23,410 nt of DNA from the NCBI GenBank assembly GCA_945870575.1, contig CAMBSK010000032.1, positions 1 through 23,410 on the forward strand, written 5' to 3'. Below are positions 1-9,840 of this stretch, one piece after another. The notes under the pieces are model-generated. The model saw only the letters and a program-made list of their open reading frames with translations. It was not told where the DNA came from and did no database searches. The position numbers were made by a program, and so were the translations under genes. Positions within the stretch are counted from its first letter, which is position 1. Each line of letters begins with the position of its first letter. This DNA comes from Bordetella parapertussis (GTDB lineage Bacteria > Pseudomonadota > Gammaproteobacteria > Burkholderiales > Burkholderiaceae_C).

Positions 1-395
1 ACCGCTTTGCACATGTCGTACACGGTGAGTAAAGCGACTTGCACCGCGGTGAGTGCCTCCATTTCCACACCGGTTTGGCCGTGGGTTTCGACGGTGGCGG
101 TGCAACTGACGCGCGCCGGGTCGTGGTGGATGGAAAAATCTACTGCCACCCGAGTCAGCGCCAGCGGGTGGCACAAAGGAATCAGGTCTGAAGTTTTTTT
201 GGCTGCTTGAATACCGGCGATGCGGGCAATGCCGATCACATCGCCTTTTTTGGCATTTCCCGCTTCAATCAAGGCCAGCGTGGCGGGCAACATGTGAATG
301 TCACCTGCGGCGACAGCAATCCGGTGTGTGCTGGTTTTGGGGCCGACATCGACCATGTGGGCCTGGCCCTGGGCATCAAAATGGGTAAGTGACAT
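1..395 (-). CDS. moaC: Cyclic pyranopterin monophosphate synthase MoaC (3' end beyond window)
   Basis: MoaC acts in the cytoplasm in molybdenum cofactor synthesis, rearranging 3',8-cyclo-7,8-dihydro-GTP into cyclic pyranopterin monophosphate. The ORF starts with ATG at 395 and runs off the left edge, so 131 codons are visible of a usual length near 160. Family blocks are all present: [14 protein letters not shown] (about residues 55-68), LIPLCHPL (71-78, with the catalytic-type His76), [10 protein letters not shown] (106-115) and YDMCKA (126-131, with Asp127 and Lys130 matching the active-site Asp and Lys of E. coli MoaC). No frameshift or missing key residue is seen in the visible part. It is divergent from the M48 protease gene, with a 105-base gap in which I cannot fix a promoter. 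Confidence 0.96.
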   Translation of the reverse strand, partial: MSLTHFDAQGQAHMVDVGPKTSTHRIAVAAGDIHMLPATLALIEAGNAKKGDVIGIARIAGIQAAKKTSDLIPLCHPLALTRVAVDFSIHHDPARVSCTATVETHGQTGVEMEALTAVQVALLTVYDMCKA

Positions 396-500
396 GCATG
401 ACAATCTGATGGATAAAAAAGCCTGAAAACAACTGCCGGGAGACGGCAAGCGTTACAGGGGTAACATCATTCCCCGATCATACGGTTTTGCTTCGTAATC

Positions 501-2051
501 TTGAAAAACACCATCAGTTGTTCTCACTACCTGGCTTGTCTGCTGTCACTGTCACTTACAGCCGGTAGTCCGGCGGCACTTGCACAAACCCAGCCGGCCC
601 GTTTACCGCATATAGGTGACGGCAACAGCATGAGCGTGCCGCAGGAGCGCAAACTAGGCGAAGCCATCATGCGCCAGATCATGCCTGACCCCGACTACCT
701 GGACGACCCTGTGTTGGTGGATTATTTACAGGACATCTGGCAGCCATTGAAAGAGTCGGCCAAGCAGCTGGGCAATCTCACCCCGGAGTTGGACGAGAGT
801 TTCAGCTGGAGTCTGTTTCTGGTGCGCGACCGCTCGGTCAATGCTTTTGCCTTGCCGGGCGGCTACATGGGTGTTCACCTGGGATTGATTGCGGTGGTCA
901 CCAGCCGGGACGAATTGGCAGCGGTGATGGGGCATGAGTTGAGTCACGTGACCCAGCGCCATATCGCCCGCATGCAAGACAGCCAGGGCAGACAAACGCC
1001 GTGGATGATCGCCAGCATCATGCTGGGCGTGCTGGCGGCCAGCAAAAGCCCGGATGCCGCCAATGCCTTGATCATGGGCGGTACAGCATCTGTGGCGCAA
1101 AGTCAGTTGAATTTCTCAAGAGACATGGAGCGCGAAGCTGATCGCTTGGGCTATGCCGTCATGACAAATGCCGGGTTTGAGCCGCAAGGTGTGGTCGGTA
1201 TGTTCCAGAAACTCGCGCAGGCCTCGCGCTTGAATGACAGCGGCGGTTACCCATACTTACGCAGCCACCCCTTGACCACCGAGCGCATAGGAGATATGCA
1301 GTCGCGCATGGGCACAGAAGTCACTCAAACCAAAGCACGTCCGCAGACCATGGCGCATGCTTTGATGCAGGCCAGGGCGCGCGCTTTGATGAGCAAGCGT
1401 GCAGAAGAAATTCAAGATCTGGTGCTGGCATATGAAAACGAAACCAACACCCGAATTACACAAGCCCAGCAGGCAGGGTTGATGTATGCAGCAGTCATGG
1501 CCTATACCGAGCAAAGACAAGCTGACAAAGCATTGCTTGCTTTGAACCGTTTGCTGGCATTGAGCGCGCATGATGAGCAAGGCTTGAGCGCCACTCGCTG
1601 GTTGGCGGCGGATACCCAGCGACGATTGGGCAGGCATGCCGAATGTCTGAAATTTTTAAACGATGTGTCTGTATCACGCGCCCGTTTGCTGTTGCAGGCG
1701 CAATGCCGTGTCGCGTCTCAAAAGCCGGCATTGATCGAGCAGGCCGCAGACCAATTGCAACTTTGGCTGGCCGACCATCCCAAGGATCCGCTGGCATGGG
1801 ACGCGACCGCCTACGCCTATGCGCAAAGCGGTCAAGCTTTACGCGCCTTGCGTGCTGAGGCCGAAGCCAAAGCCGTGCGCTTGGACGAGGTCGCCGCGAT
1901 TGACCGTTTGCGCGCCGCTCAGTCGCTGGCGCGTGAGCTCACACAACAAGGCAAGTTGGATCTCGGCGGCCAGCAGGAAGCCTCCATCATCGATGCGCGC
2001 TTGAGAGCGCTTGAGGCAAAACGCCGCGAGTTGTTGCAACCGAATAAGTGA
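501..2051 (+). CDS. Exported M48 metalloprotease with TPR region (BepA/YfgC-like)
   Basis: This is a 516-residue zinc metalloprotease, probably periplasmic. Its relative BepA in E. coli (about 487 residues) degrades or assists stalled outer membrane proteins such as LptD. Residues 1-28 form a signal peptide ending ALA before Gln29. The zinc site is HELSH at 145-149, with the downstream EREAD motif (210-214) giving the third ligand; NAFALPGG around 112 is also typical of the family. The region after about residue 300 is alpha-helical with Ala/Leu-rich repeats and fits TPRs. The start is inferred to be TTG at 501: an in-frame stop lies at 462-464, no ATG or GTG occurs between it and 501, and the next ATG would remove the signal peptide. 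No clear Shine-Dalgarno is seen. Its stop overlaps the next gene's GTG. Confidence 0.92.
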   Translation: MKNTISCSHYLACLLSLSLTAGSPAALAQTQPARLPHIGDGNSMSVPQERKLGEAIMRQIMPDPDYLDDPVLVDYLQDIWQPLKESAKQLGNLTPELDESFSWSLFLVRDRSVNAFALPGGYMGVHLGLIAVVTSRDELAAVMGHELSHVTQRHIARMQDSQGRQTPWMIASIMLGVLAASKSPDAANALIMGGTASVAQSQLNFSRDMEREADRLGYAVMTNAGFEPQGVVGMFQKLAQASRLNDSGGYPYLRSHPLTTERIGDMQSRMGTEVTQTKARPQTMAHALMQARARALMSKRAEEIQDLVLAYENETNTRITQAQQAGLMYAAVMAYTEQRQADKALLALNRLLALSAHDEQGLSATRWLAADTQRRLGRHAECLKFLNDVSVSRARLLLQAQCRVASQKPALIEQAADQLQLWLADHPKDPLAWDATAYAYAQSGQALRALRAEAEAKAVRLDEVAAIDRLRAAQSLARELTQQGKLDLGGQQEASIIDARLRALEAKRRELLQPNK

Positions 2052-2485
2052 ACGCCAACATGGCACCGCAAAGCATACACATCACAGACATTGAAGCCGC
2101 TATTAACTACTGGCGGGCATTGAAACCCTCGCCTGACGGGGTGACGCTGGCGTCCGAATTGCGCGCGCTGGCCGAGGTGTATGCGCTGATGATTTACCAC
2201 CGACAGGATGAGGCGGCGGAGCAAGGCTTTCCACCCAAGGCTTATGCGGCCTGGCGCGACTGGTACGACACCACGCCCGACACGCCGTGCATCGCCATCT
2301 GTTCGACCAGCCAGGGCGACCCGGTGTGTAAAGGCTGTGGCCGCAGTTTTGAAGAGGTGCAGTACTGGACCGAAATGAGCCCCGGTGCCAAGCGCCATGT
2401 CTGGCGGCGCATCACTTTGTCGCGCTCGTCCTGGCGCTTTAACCGGTATGCGGAACGGGCTGCGGAGGGTGTGAACAATACTTAG
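2048..2485 (+). CDS. DUF3717-DUF1289 small protein
   Basis: A 145-residue cytoplasmic protein of unknown function. The N-terminal part (HITDIEAAINYWRAL, about 11-25, to YALMIYHR, about 45-52) resembles DUF3717. The C-terminal part has the DUF1289 pattern of four cysteines, CIAICS and then CKGCGR at about residues 81-100, followed by EEVQYWTEMS, a compact probable metal-binding motif. The GTG at 2048 overlaps the upstream TGA by 4 bases (GTGA), which suggests translational coupling with the M48 protease; ATG at 2060 is an equally acceptable start that keeps both domains, and neither has a good Shine-Dalgarno. Family membership is recalled from sequence pattern; the role is unknown. Confidence 0.85.
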   Translation: MNANMAPQSIHITDIEAAINYWRALKPSPDGVTLASELRALAEVYALMIYHRQDEAAEQGFPPKAYAAWRDWYDTTPDTPCIAICSTSQGDPVCKGCGRSFEEVQYWTEMSPGAKRHVWRRITLSRSSWRFNRYAERAAEGVNNT

Positions 2486-2572
2486 CCGTCAGCATCAAGG
2501 AGCACATGCTCTGGGATGATTCCTGCAAACAATCCGCTGGTTGACGGTTTGAAGCGCAAAAACAAGCAGCGC

Positions 2573-4003
<1,431 letters not shown>

Positions 4004-4081
4004 TTAGGGCCAGCGTCACAGGCGAAAGACCGAACGATTTGTAACGATAAAATAACAGAAGAACAACAAACCAGACTTTTT

Positions 4082-4697
4082 ATGAAACTGCTAGGCGCTG
4101 TGACCAGCCCGTATGTGCGCAAAGTACGCATTGTGATGGCCGAAAAAAAACTGGAATACCAGTTCGAGCTCGAAGACGTGTGGGCGCCCGATTCGACCAT
4201 TGTTGAATTCAACCCCTTAGGCAAAGTGCCGTGTCTGCTGATGGAAACCGGCGAAGCCTTGTACGACTCGCGCGTCATCGTCGAATACCTGGACACCTTG
4301 TCGCCCGTGGGTAAGTTGATCCCTACCGGCGGGCGCGAGCGCACCGAAGTCAAAGTCTGGGAAGCGCTGGCCGATGGTTTGTTGGATGCAGCGATTGCCG
4401 CCAGAATGGAAGCGCATTGGGCCGGACGCACTGAAGCACAACGCAGCCAAGTATGGATAGACCGGCAACTTGGCAAGGTGCACGACAGCTTGGCCGCCAT
4501 GTCGCGCGCCCTGGGTGAAAAACACCATGTGTTGCGGCATTCATTTATCGCTGGCAGATATCGCTGTCGGTTGCGCGCTGGCTTATTTGGATTTCCGTTA
4601 CCCGCACATCGCCTGGCGCAGCGATTACCCCAATCTGCAGCGTTTGCAGGACAAGCTGATGCAACGCAGCAGCTTCATAGAAACGGTTCCTGTTTAG
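4082..4697 (+). pseudogene. Glutathione S-transferase, frameshifted
   Basis: The gene starts at ATG 4082 with MKLLGAVTSPYVRKVRIV, a typical GST thioredoxin-fold N-terminus; NPLGKVPCL and YDSRVIVEYL carry the glutathione-site cis-Pro and the Asp-Ser pair. This frame holds about 150 good residues up to EKHHVL, then loses similarity. The family's C-terminal segment (HLSLADIAVGCALAYLDF and onward) continues in the next frame and ends at TAG 4695-4697. The switch lies between 4529 and 4538; removing one T of the TT at 4532-4533 would restore HHVCGIHLSLAD. The total of 616 bases is 205 codons plus one, matching the usual length near 203-205. So this is an inactivated gene or a sequencing/assembly error. 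In the uncorrected frame the product would lose most of the C-terminal helical domain. Confidence 0.88.
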
Positions 4698-4736
4698 CCT
4701 GTAGCGTTCTTAGCGGATTTAGGCGGTCAAACAGGC

Positions 4737-5198
4737 TCAGCTGTTGACACGTTTTTTCAACCAGCGCATCAGGCCGCCGATCAGCGGTAGTTTTTCATAC
4801 AGCTCTTCGGCCGCGTCCCAATAGTCGCGGTGTGATTGAATGCGCCATTCGCCTTGGGCCGTGAGTGCGAATACCAGGTGCGAGCCGCCGTGTATGCATT
4901 GCTCGACATCGGTTTGCATGGTTTTGAAGCGAAACATAAAATCCCAGACCAGAAAACACTGGTTGCCTTGCACCAACCGGGATGTCACCACAAAGCGGGG
5001 TTGGGCCAAGCTGTCAAACATGTGCTGAAAAATTACTTGAATCTCAGTCAGCCCTTGTACGTCTTTGAACGGATCTTTGAAACGTGCGTCGTCAGCGTAC
5101 CAGTCACCCATGCGGGCAATGTCATGCGCTTGCAGATGTTCAAAGCCCTGCACCAGTTCGTCTACCAATGCTGCGGGCACCTCGGGAATATGGTCCAT
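4737..5198 (-). CDS. SnoaL-like / nuclear transport factor 2 family protein
   Basis: A 153-residue cytoplasmic protein with an NTF2/SnoaL-like fold inferred from pattern: an N-terminal helix, then HDIARMGDWYADDARFKDPF (about 25-44), a typical cone-fold entry, and a C-terminal HRDYWDAAEELYEKLP (about 124-139). The fold is used by isomerases, cyclases, hydrolases and binding proteins, so the reaction cannot be told from sequence. It is the last gene of the eight-gene lipid-modification operon, starting 2 bases after the SDR stop. NTF2-like plus SDR genes commonly occur beside the DUF1365/CFA/FAD genes in proteobacteria (recalled), so a role in handling a modified acyl chain is an inference. Confidence 0.85.
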   Translation of the reverse strand: MDHIPEVPAALVDELVQGFEHLQAHDIARMGDWYADDARFKDPFKDVQGLTEIQVIFQHMFDSLAQPRFVVTSRLVQGNQCFLVWDFMFRFKTMQTDVEQCIHGGSHLVFALTAQGEWRIQSHRDYWDAAEELYEKLPLIGGLMRWLKKRVNS

Positions 5199-5200
5199 GT

Positions 5201-5983
5201 TTACAAACCTGTGAATTTGCGTATCAGCGGGAAATACCAGCGGTAAGGCAGGATGCGCAGCAAGCGCATCACCCGGGTAAAGCGCTTAGGAAAATGGATG
5301 TCAAACAAACCGTCACGCCAGCCTTGCAACATGGCCTGCGCGGCCTGCGCCGGTGAAATGAGCGCAGGCATGTGGAAATTGTTTTGCTCGGTCAAGGGTG
5401 TGGCCACAAAGCCCGGGTGCACCACACTCACACCTATGCCCCGGTCTTTCAAGTCCAAGTACAGCACTTCCGCCAAATGCGTGAGTGCGGCTTTGGTCGG
5501 GCCGTAAGCCAGGCTATTGGGCAGTCCTCTGTAACCCGCTACGCTGGACACCAGACTGAGGTGGCCGCGCCCTTGAGCGAGCAGCGCGGGCAAGACAGCA
5601 TCCAGCAGCAGCAGCGCACCTGTGTAATTCACGTTCAAGTGCGTTTGCATGCTGCCCAAATCAAAAGCGGTTGCGGTTTCAGCTTTGTAAAAGCCGGCGC
5701 AATAAATGATCACATCGAGTCCATGCTGAGACTGCAATGAATCTGCGGCTTGCTTGAGCGCGTTGGCATCCGTCACATCCAAAGCCATGGCAAGAGACCC
5801 GGGGTGCTTAGCGGTAAATTCATCTAATAAGCCGGCTTGGCGCGCCGACACGCAGACTCGCGCACCTTCGGCATGCAGCGCCTGCGCGCAGGCCAAGCCT
5901 ATGCCGCTAGAGGCGCCGACCAGCCAAACGCTGCGACCTTTCCAATCGGCGACGGGCGGGTTGAACGGGGTGAAAAACGCCAT
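5201..5983 (-). CDS. Short-chain dehydrogenase/reductase (SDR)
   Basis: A 260-residue NAD(P)-dependent oxidoreductase of the classical SDR type. It shows the nucleotide-binding motif GASSGIG at 23-29, a CAG motif at 95-97 in place of the usual NNAG, and the catalytic set Ser146/147, Tyr160 and Lys164 (SSVAGY ... YGPTK). An Arg at about 48 after beta-2 would suit NADP(H), an inference. The substrate is unknown; operon context suggests a hydroxy/keto group on a fatty acyl chain. The hydrophobic C-terminal stretch (RLLRILPYRWYFPLIRKF) could help membrane association. The ATG at 5983 lies 5 bases after the DUF3833 stop, and the stop is 2 bases before the SnoaL-like gene. Confidence 0.93.
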   Translation of the reverse strand: MAFFTPFNPPVADWKGRSVWLVGASSGIGLACAQALHAEGARVCVSARQAGLLDEFTAKHPGSLAMALDVTDANALKQAADSLQSQHGLDVIIYCAGFYKAETATAFDLGSMQTHLNVNYTGALLLLDAVLPALLAQGRGHLSLVSSVAGYRGLPNSLAYGPTKAALTHLAEVLYLDLKDRGIGVSVVHPGFVATPLTEQNNFHMPALISPAQAAQAMLQGWRDGLFDIHFPKRFTRVMRLLRILPYRWYFPLIRKFTGL

Positions 5984-5988
5984 GGCGT

Positions 5989-6525
5989 TTAAGCGCGCTT
6001 GGTGAAAGATAAAGTGACTTCACCTAGAAAAACGCCGAACTTGGACATAGAGGCTTTGTTCAGCATGACTTGCTCGTTCATCAAATACATCCAGTCGTCA
6101 AATTGCACATGCCATGTCTGTCCGCTGACCGGCAAAGCCATGGTGTACCGCCAGTTGAACGCATTGCCGCGCGTGTGGCCTTCTGCGCTGCCGATGACGT
6201 CTCCGGCCTGACCGCTGAAACGCCCGTCGCCCAGGTGTGTGAGTGTCCAGATGCGTTTTTGGGTAGTGCCGTCGCTGTAAACAAAGTCCTCGTCAAGCAC
6301 GCCTTGCTCGCCGTTCCAGCTGCAATGCATGACCACGGTAAAGCGCTTGACCACCTTGCCCGAGCGGTCAGTGAATATGCCCCAGGCGTCGACAATGCCG
6401 TTGAAATAGCGGCGCAAGTCCAGCGCCGGTTGCTCGCTGGCGTAATCGTTGACCGAGGGTCCGGCGCAACCGCCGGCGGCTAGTGCTGCAGAAGCGGCGG
6501 CTAAAAGCATTGTGCGTCTTTGCAT
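5989..6525 (-). CDS. DUF3833 family lipoprotein
   Basis: A 178-residue predicted lipoprotein of the DUF3833 family. The N-terminus MQRRTMLLAAASAALAAGGC has a basic start and hydrophobic core ending at Cys20. The lipobox is loose (AGG before Cys), so signal peptidase II processing is likely but not certain; the Arg-Arg pair loosely resembles a Tat signal. The mature part holds the blocks RRYFNGIVDAWGIFTDRSG (about 38-56) and FNWRYTMALPV, typical of the family. The start is supported by GGAG at 6531-6534, 5 bases upstream, lying inside the end of the MFS gene; a longer in-frame start at 6735 would overlap that gene by 200 bases and was rejected. The function is unknown; homologues sit in the same CFA/DUF1365 clusters. 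Confidence 0.88.
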   Translation of the reverse strand: MQRRTMLLAAASAALAAGGCAGPSVNDYASEQPALDLRRYFNGIVDAWGIFTDRSGKVVKRFTVVMHCSWNGEQGVLDEDFVYSDGTTQKRIWTLTHLGDGRFSGQAGDVIGSAEGHTRGNAFNWRYTMALPVSGQTWHVQFDDWMYLMNEQVMLNKASMSKFGVFLGEVTLSFTKRA

Positions 6526-6527
6526 CT

Positions 6528-7805
6528 TCACTCCATGGGTTGCATGTGCGCGGCGGACTTGAACAAGACCCAGCCTGCAAACAGTTTCAATATACAAGGC
6601 AACAGGGCGTAAGCCCAGCTCAGTGCCAACAAAGCAGGCGCATCCCGCGCACCGGCGCTGTAGCCCAGCCATTGCAGCATGGGCAGGCTCAGACCGGCGG
6701 CCAGCGCCAGGTTCAGTTTGGTTGCCACCTGCCACCAGCCAAAAAAAGCGCCGCTGCGCGCCGAGTTGGTTTCAGTGTGTTGCAGTAAGCCGTTGAGCAA
6801 AGCGCCGGGCGCGATCAAATCCACGCCCAAGGCCAGTCCTGACAGCAAGCACACCACGGTGTAAGCCAGTTCGTCACCCGCGCCCAGGCCCAGTGTCCAG
6901 ATAAAAACGGCGACAGCCAGCAGCATGCCCCCCAGCCAGCTGCGTCGCAAACCATATCTCGATATGCAAATCAGCCACAGCGGCATGGACACGGCAGCAG
7001 CCAGGAAATACGCGCCCAGAAACTGGCTTTGTAAGCTCTGCGGAAGTTGCAACCGGTCTTCGACGAAGAACAGCATCAAGGTAGCCGGGATGGCCGAGGC
7101 TATGCCGTTCAACATGAAGACCAGCAGCAGACGGCGAAAACCGGCGTTGCGCCATGGTTGCAACATGCTTTGCCGTAACGGTAAAGCAGCGGCGTCATGC
7201 AATGCGACAGGCCGCGGTGCATACCACCAGGCCCATAACGACAGACCCAGCAGCACGGCAAAACCGCTGACCAGCGCCTCCATGCCCAACAAGCCTGGCA
7301 CCAGCGAGGCCAGAATCACGCCGGCCAATCCCAGACCTTCACGCCAGCCTACCAGCCGGCTTCTCATCTGTGCGTCCCCGGCGAGCCGCGCGCCCCAGGT
7401 TTGCAGCGCAATGTTTAAAAAGCTGTAAGAAAGATAGCTGACCACCAGCGCCGCCAGCATCAGCAGCAGCAAAGTTTCGATGGTGACGCTGTTGCCTGTC
7501 AGCCAGTGCGGGAAAAACAGCAGCAGAAAACCGGTGGCCAGTGTTACCGCCACCAGCCAGCTGCGCCGCAACAAGCTCACGCTGCCGCGTTGCAGCAAGC
7601 GGTCCACCCCAAGCCCGAGCAAGGGATCGAGCAACGCGTCCAGCAGACGCGCGATCAGCAACAAACCGCCAATCAAGCCGATAGACACACCGAACTGCGT
7701 GGCAAAGTAATGCGGCCAGATCACGTACAAAGGCAAGGCCACAAACGCCAGCGGCAAGGCGGGCAAGCCCAGCAATGCCAGCGCGCGGTTGCCGCTTGGG
7801 TTCAT
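6528..7805 (-). CDS. MFS transporter, MelB/GPH type
   Basis: A 425-residue inner membrane protein with about 12 hydrophobic segments. The motif RLLDALLDPLLGLGVDR (53-69), with Asp56, Asp60 and Asp68, is the hallmark of the glycoside-pentoside-hexuronide cation symporter (MFS_2) branch. Known members move sugars with cations, but related MFS_2 proteins such as LplT and MFSD2A move lysophospholipids, which would fit this operon better; that is inference. The ATG at 7805 overlaps the upstream methyltransferase stop by 4 bases (ATGA), indicating coupling. A longer reading start at 7874 would overlap that gene and is not needed. The stop is 2 bases before the DUF3833 start. Confidence 0.9.
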   Translation of the reverse strand: MNPSGNRALALLGLPALPLAFVALPLYVIWPHYFATQFGVSIGLIGGLLLIARLLDALLDPLLGLGVDRLLQRGSVSLLRRSWLVAVTLATGFLLLFFPHWLTGNSVTIETLLLLMLAALVVSYLSYSFLNIALQTWGARLAGDAQMRSRLVGWREGLGLAGVILASLVPGLLGMEALVSGFAVLLGLSLWAWWYAPRPVALHDAAALPLRQSMLQPWRNAGFRRLLLVFMLNGIASAIPATLMLFFVEDRLQLPQSLQSQFLGAYFLAAAVSMPLWLICISRYGLRRSWLGGMLLAVAVFIWTLGLGAGDELAYTVVCLLSGLALGVDLIAPGALLNGLLQHTETNSARSGAFFGWWQVATKLNLALAAGLSLPMLQWLGYSAGARDAPALLALSWAYALLPCILKLFAGWVLFKSAAHMQPME

Positions 7806-9031
7806 GCGGGTTTGTGCAAAGTGAATTGCACCACGTCGGTGTTGTGTTCCAGAAAAGCAGCTTCGCAATAGCACAGGTAAAACAGCCAGGTGCGCTCGAA
7901 GCGGCGGTCAAAACCCAGCTCAGGCATTCGCGCGTTGACTTGCACAAATGACTCGCGCCAGCGTTTCAACGTTTCCGCGTAATCCAGTCCGAAGGCGAAT
8001 TGATCGACCACTTGCAAACCGGCGGCGCGCGCTTGCGCGATGAAGGTCTGGTTGCTGGGCAGAAATCCGCCCGGAAAAATATATTGTTGAATGAAGTCAG
8101 TGCCCAGCGCATAGCGCTCGAACAAGGCGTCATCAATCACTATGCTTTGGATACAAGCTCGGCCGCCAGGTTTGAGCAACTTGGCGATGGTCTGGAAATA
8201 GGTGGGCCAGTAGTCGCGTCCTACCGCTTCAATCATTTCAATCGAGCAGATGGCGTCATAAGGGCCGTCGTTGGTGTCGCGGTAATCCTGCAAGCGCAAA
8301 TCAGCAGCAATGGCCCGGGCGTGCAGGCGTTCGGTGGCGTAAGCCAGTTGCGATGGACTGAGTGTGATGCCTGTCATCTGTGCGCCGAATTCACGTGCAC
8401 CTATCTCGGCCAAACCGCCCCAGCCGCAGCCGATTTCCAGCACCCGCGCGCCCGCTCCCGGCTTAACCCCGGCCATACGCAGCGCGCGGCGCACCTTGGC
8501 GTGTTGCGCGGCTTGCAAGTCCTGTTGGCGGTCGCCGTCAAACCAGGCCGAGGAATACGTCATGCTGTTGTCCAGCCATAAACCGTAAAACGCATTCCCC
8601 AGGTCGTAATGCGCGTGTATGTTTTTGCTGCTGTTCTTTTTGGTGTTGCGCCGCATCCAGTGGCGCAGCTGGTAGGCCAGGCGGCCCCACCAGGTGCCGA
8701 AAATCATGTCGTCCATGGGACGGCGGTTGACCACCAGCAATTGCATCAGGGCGGTCAAGTCGGGCGTGTCCCAATCCCCGGCGATATAGCTTTCTGCAAA
8801 GCCTATGTCACCCGAGCGCAAAGCAGCGCCGAATACCTGCCAGTTGTGCAATTCAATAGCGGCTTGGGGCTCGTGTTCGTTGCCGAATCTCACTGCGCGA
8901 CCGTCGGGCAAGGTCATGTGCAAACTGCCGCTGCTGATGGACTGCAGCATGCCCAGCGCGCGTCTGGCGGCAACGGGCACAGCTTTGCCCAAATCGGGCA
9001 AAGTGAATTCGGTTGTTTGATAGGCTGTCAT
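7802..9031 (-). CDS. Cyclopropane-fatty-acyl-phospholipid synthase family SAM methyltransferase
   Basis: A 409-residue SAM-dependent methyltransferase of the CFA synthase family (E. coli Cfa is 382). Family members transfer a methyl(ene) group from SAM to the double bond of unsaturated acyl chains in membrane phospholipids; some relatives make methylated furan or branched chains instead. The core motif LEIGCGWGG is at 198-206. The upstream NIHAHYDLGNAFYGLWLD (137-154) and SMTYSSAWF (156-164) blocks, the SIEMIEAVG block (263-271) and the QQYIFPGG block (315-322) are all in place. The start at 9031 follows the DUF1365 stop by 17 bases; an extension to 9184 would run through that gene and was rejected. 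It cannot be decided from sequence whether the product is cyclopropane, furan-precursor or other. Confidence 0.93.
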   Translation of the reverse strand: MTAYQTTEFTLPDLGKAVPVAARRALGMLQSISSGSLHMTLPDGRAVRFGNEHEPQAAIELHNWQVFGAALRSGDIGFAESYIAGDWDTPDLTALMQLLVVNRRPMDDMIFGTWWGRLAYQLRHWMRRNTKKNSSKNIHAHYDLGNAFYGLWLDNSMTYSSAWFDGDRQQDLQAAQHAKVRRALRMAGVKPGAGARVLEIGCGWGGLAEIGAREFGAQMTGITLSPSQLAYATERLHARAIAADLRLQDYRDTNDGPYDAICSIEMIEAVGRDYWPTYFQTIAKLLKPGGRACIQSIVIDDALFERYALGTDFIQQYIFPGGFLPSNQTFIAQARAAGLQVVDQFAFGLDYAETLKRWRESFVQVNARMPELGFDRRFERTWLFYLCYCEAAFLEHNTDVVQFTLHKPA

Positions 9032-9048
9032 GGTGGTTAAGTTAAAAA

Positions 9049-9840
9049 TCAATGACCGCCACGGGTGGCGAACTGTTCGGGGGGAGAAGGTTTGGTGACC
9101 AGTGGCACGCGCTTGAGCCACAGTTGCAGCGCCTGCCAGTGAATGCGGGCTATCACACCAAGGCTGTGCATGGGGTGTGACCACAAAGCGCGGCGTAAGC
9201 CGGCTGTGCTGATTGGTTGCAGGCGGCCACTGACGCTGGTGCTGATCAAAGGGCCGTTTTCATCGCTGTGGTCTATGCGCACCACGCTGCGCTGGCCTTG
9301 TGCGTCAGCGGTGCGCATAAAGCGAAACGCATAGTTGCCACGCACTTCACAAAATGGCGACACATAAAACACTTTGTCGGCTGGCATGCTGACGCCATAA
9401 CGCGGTGACGGCAGCACATAGCAATGGCGTTCGCCGAAAGTGTTGTTGACTTCGGCGACGATGGCGGCCAGCGAGTCGTCGGCGCGGTGGCAATACCAGA
9501 AGCTGACCGGTTTGAACACATAACCCAGCACGCGCGCATAAGTGTGCAGCCAGACCTCGCCGACGGCATCGTCTATGCCTTGGGCATGCAGCAACTCGTC
9601 CAGCCAGGCCAGAGCGCCGCCTTGTGCCAGCGCGCGTCCGTCACCGTGGTCTGCATCATGAAAAGAAATCAGGGCGCGGCGGTTGACGGCCAGCGCGCCA
9701 CCGCCTAGGCGTGCCATGCTGCGCATGGGCAGCAGCAAAAACCAGGTGCGATAGGCGAACGCATGAAGACGCGGGCGCCGGCGCGTGTGGCGCACTTCGC
9801 CAGTGCCTATCAGCGGCTGGTGATTGAAGGCCGTGTTCAT
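9049..9840 (-). CDS. DUF1365 family protein
   Basis: A 263-residue DUF1365 protein of unproven biochemistry. Visible family blocks are GEVRHTRRRPRLHAFAYR near the N-terminus, GYVFKPVSFWYC (about 111-122), AEVNNTFGERHCY (about 133-145) and KVFYVSPF (about 160-167). Conserved His, Tyr and Asn in these blocks could form a catalytic or lipid-handling site, but this is not established here. Family members are almost always next to an FAD-dependent amine-oxidase-type protein and a CFA-like methyltransferase, exactly as in this window. The ATG at 9840 overlaps the stop of the FAD protein gene by 4 bases, so the two are probably translated together. Confidence 0.93.
   Translation of the reverse strand: MNTAFNHQPLIGTGEVRHTRRRPRLHAFAYRTWFLLLPMRSMARLGGGALAVNRRALISFHDADHGDGRALAQGGALAWLDELLHAQGIDDAVGEVWLHTYARVLGYVFKPVSFWYCHRADDSLAAIVAEVNNTFGERHCYVLPSPRYGVSMPADKVFYVSPFCEVRGNYAFRFMRTADAQGQRSVVRIDHSDENGPLISTSVSGRLQPISTAGLRRALWSHPMHSLGVIARIHWQALQLWLKRVPLVTKPSPPEQFATRGGH

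Noticed and set aside
4529..4540. Programmed ribosomal frameshift as the explanation for the split GST.
   Set aside because: No slippery heptamer, no stimulatory structure noticed, and GSTs are not known to use recoding; mutation or sequence error is simpler.
4696..4737. Inverted repeat AGCCTGT/ACAGGCT between the convergent GST and SnoaL-like genes, as a possible two-way terminator.
   Set aside because: Loop of 28 bases and no T-run on either strand.
8983..9003. Perfect 8-base inverted repeat with a 5-base loop about 28 bases inside the CFA-type methyltransferase gene.
   Set aside because: A few such hairpins are expected by chance in this length; it is coding sequence and has no T-run or known motif.
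7802..9184. Longer start for the CFA-type methyltransferase (GTG/ATG-type start at 9184).
   Set aside because: The extra 51 residues overlap the end of the well-supported DUF1365 gene and match nothing of the family; the ATG at 9031 gives the expected N-terminus.
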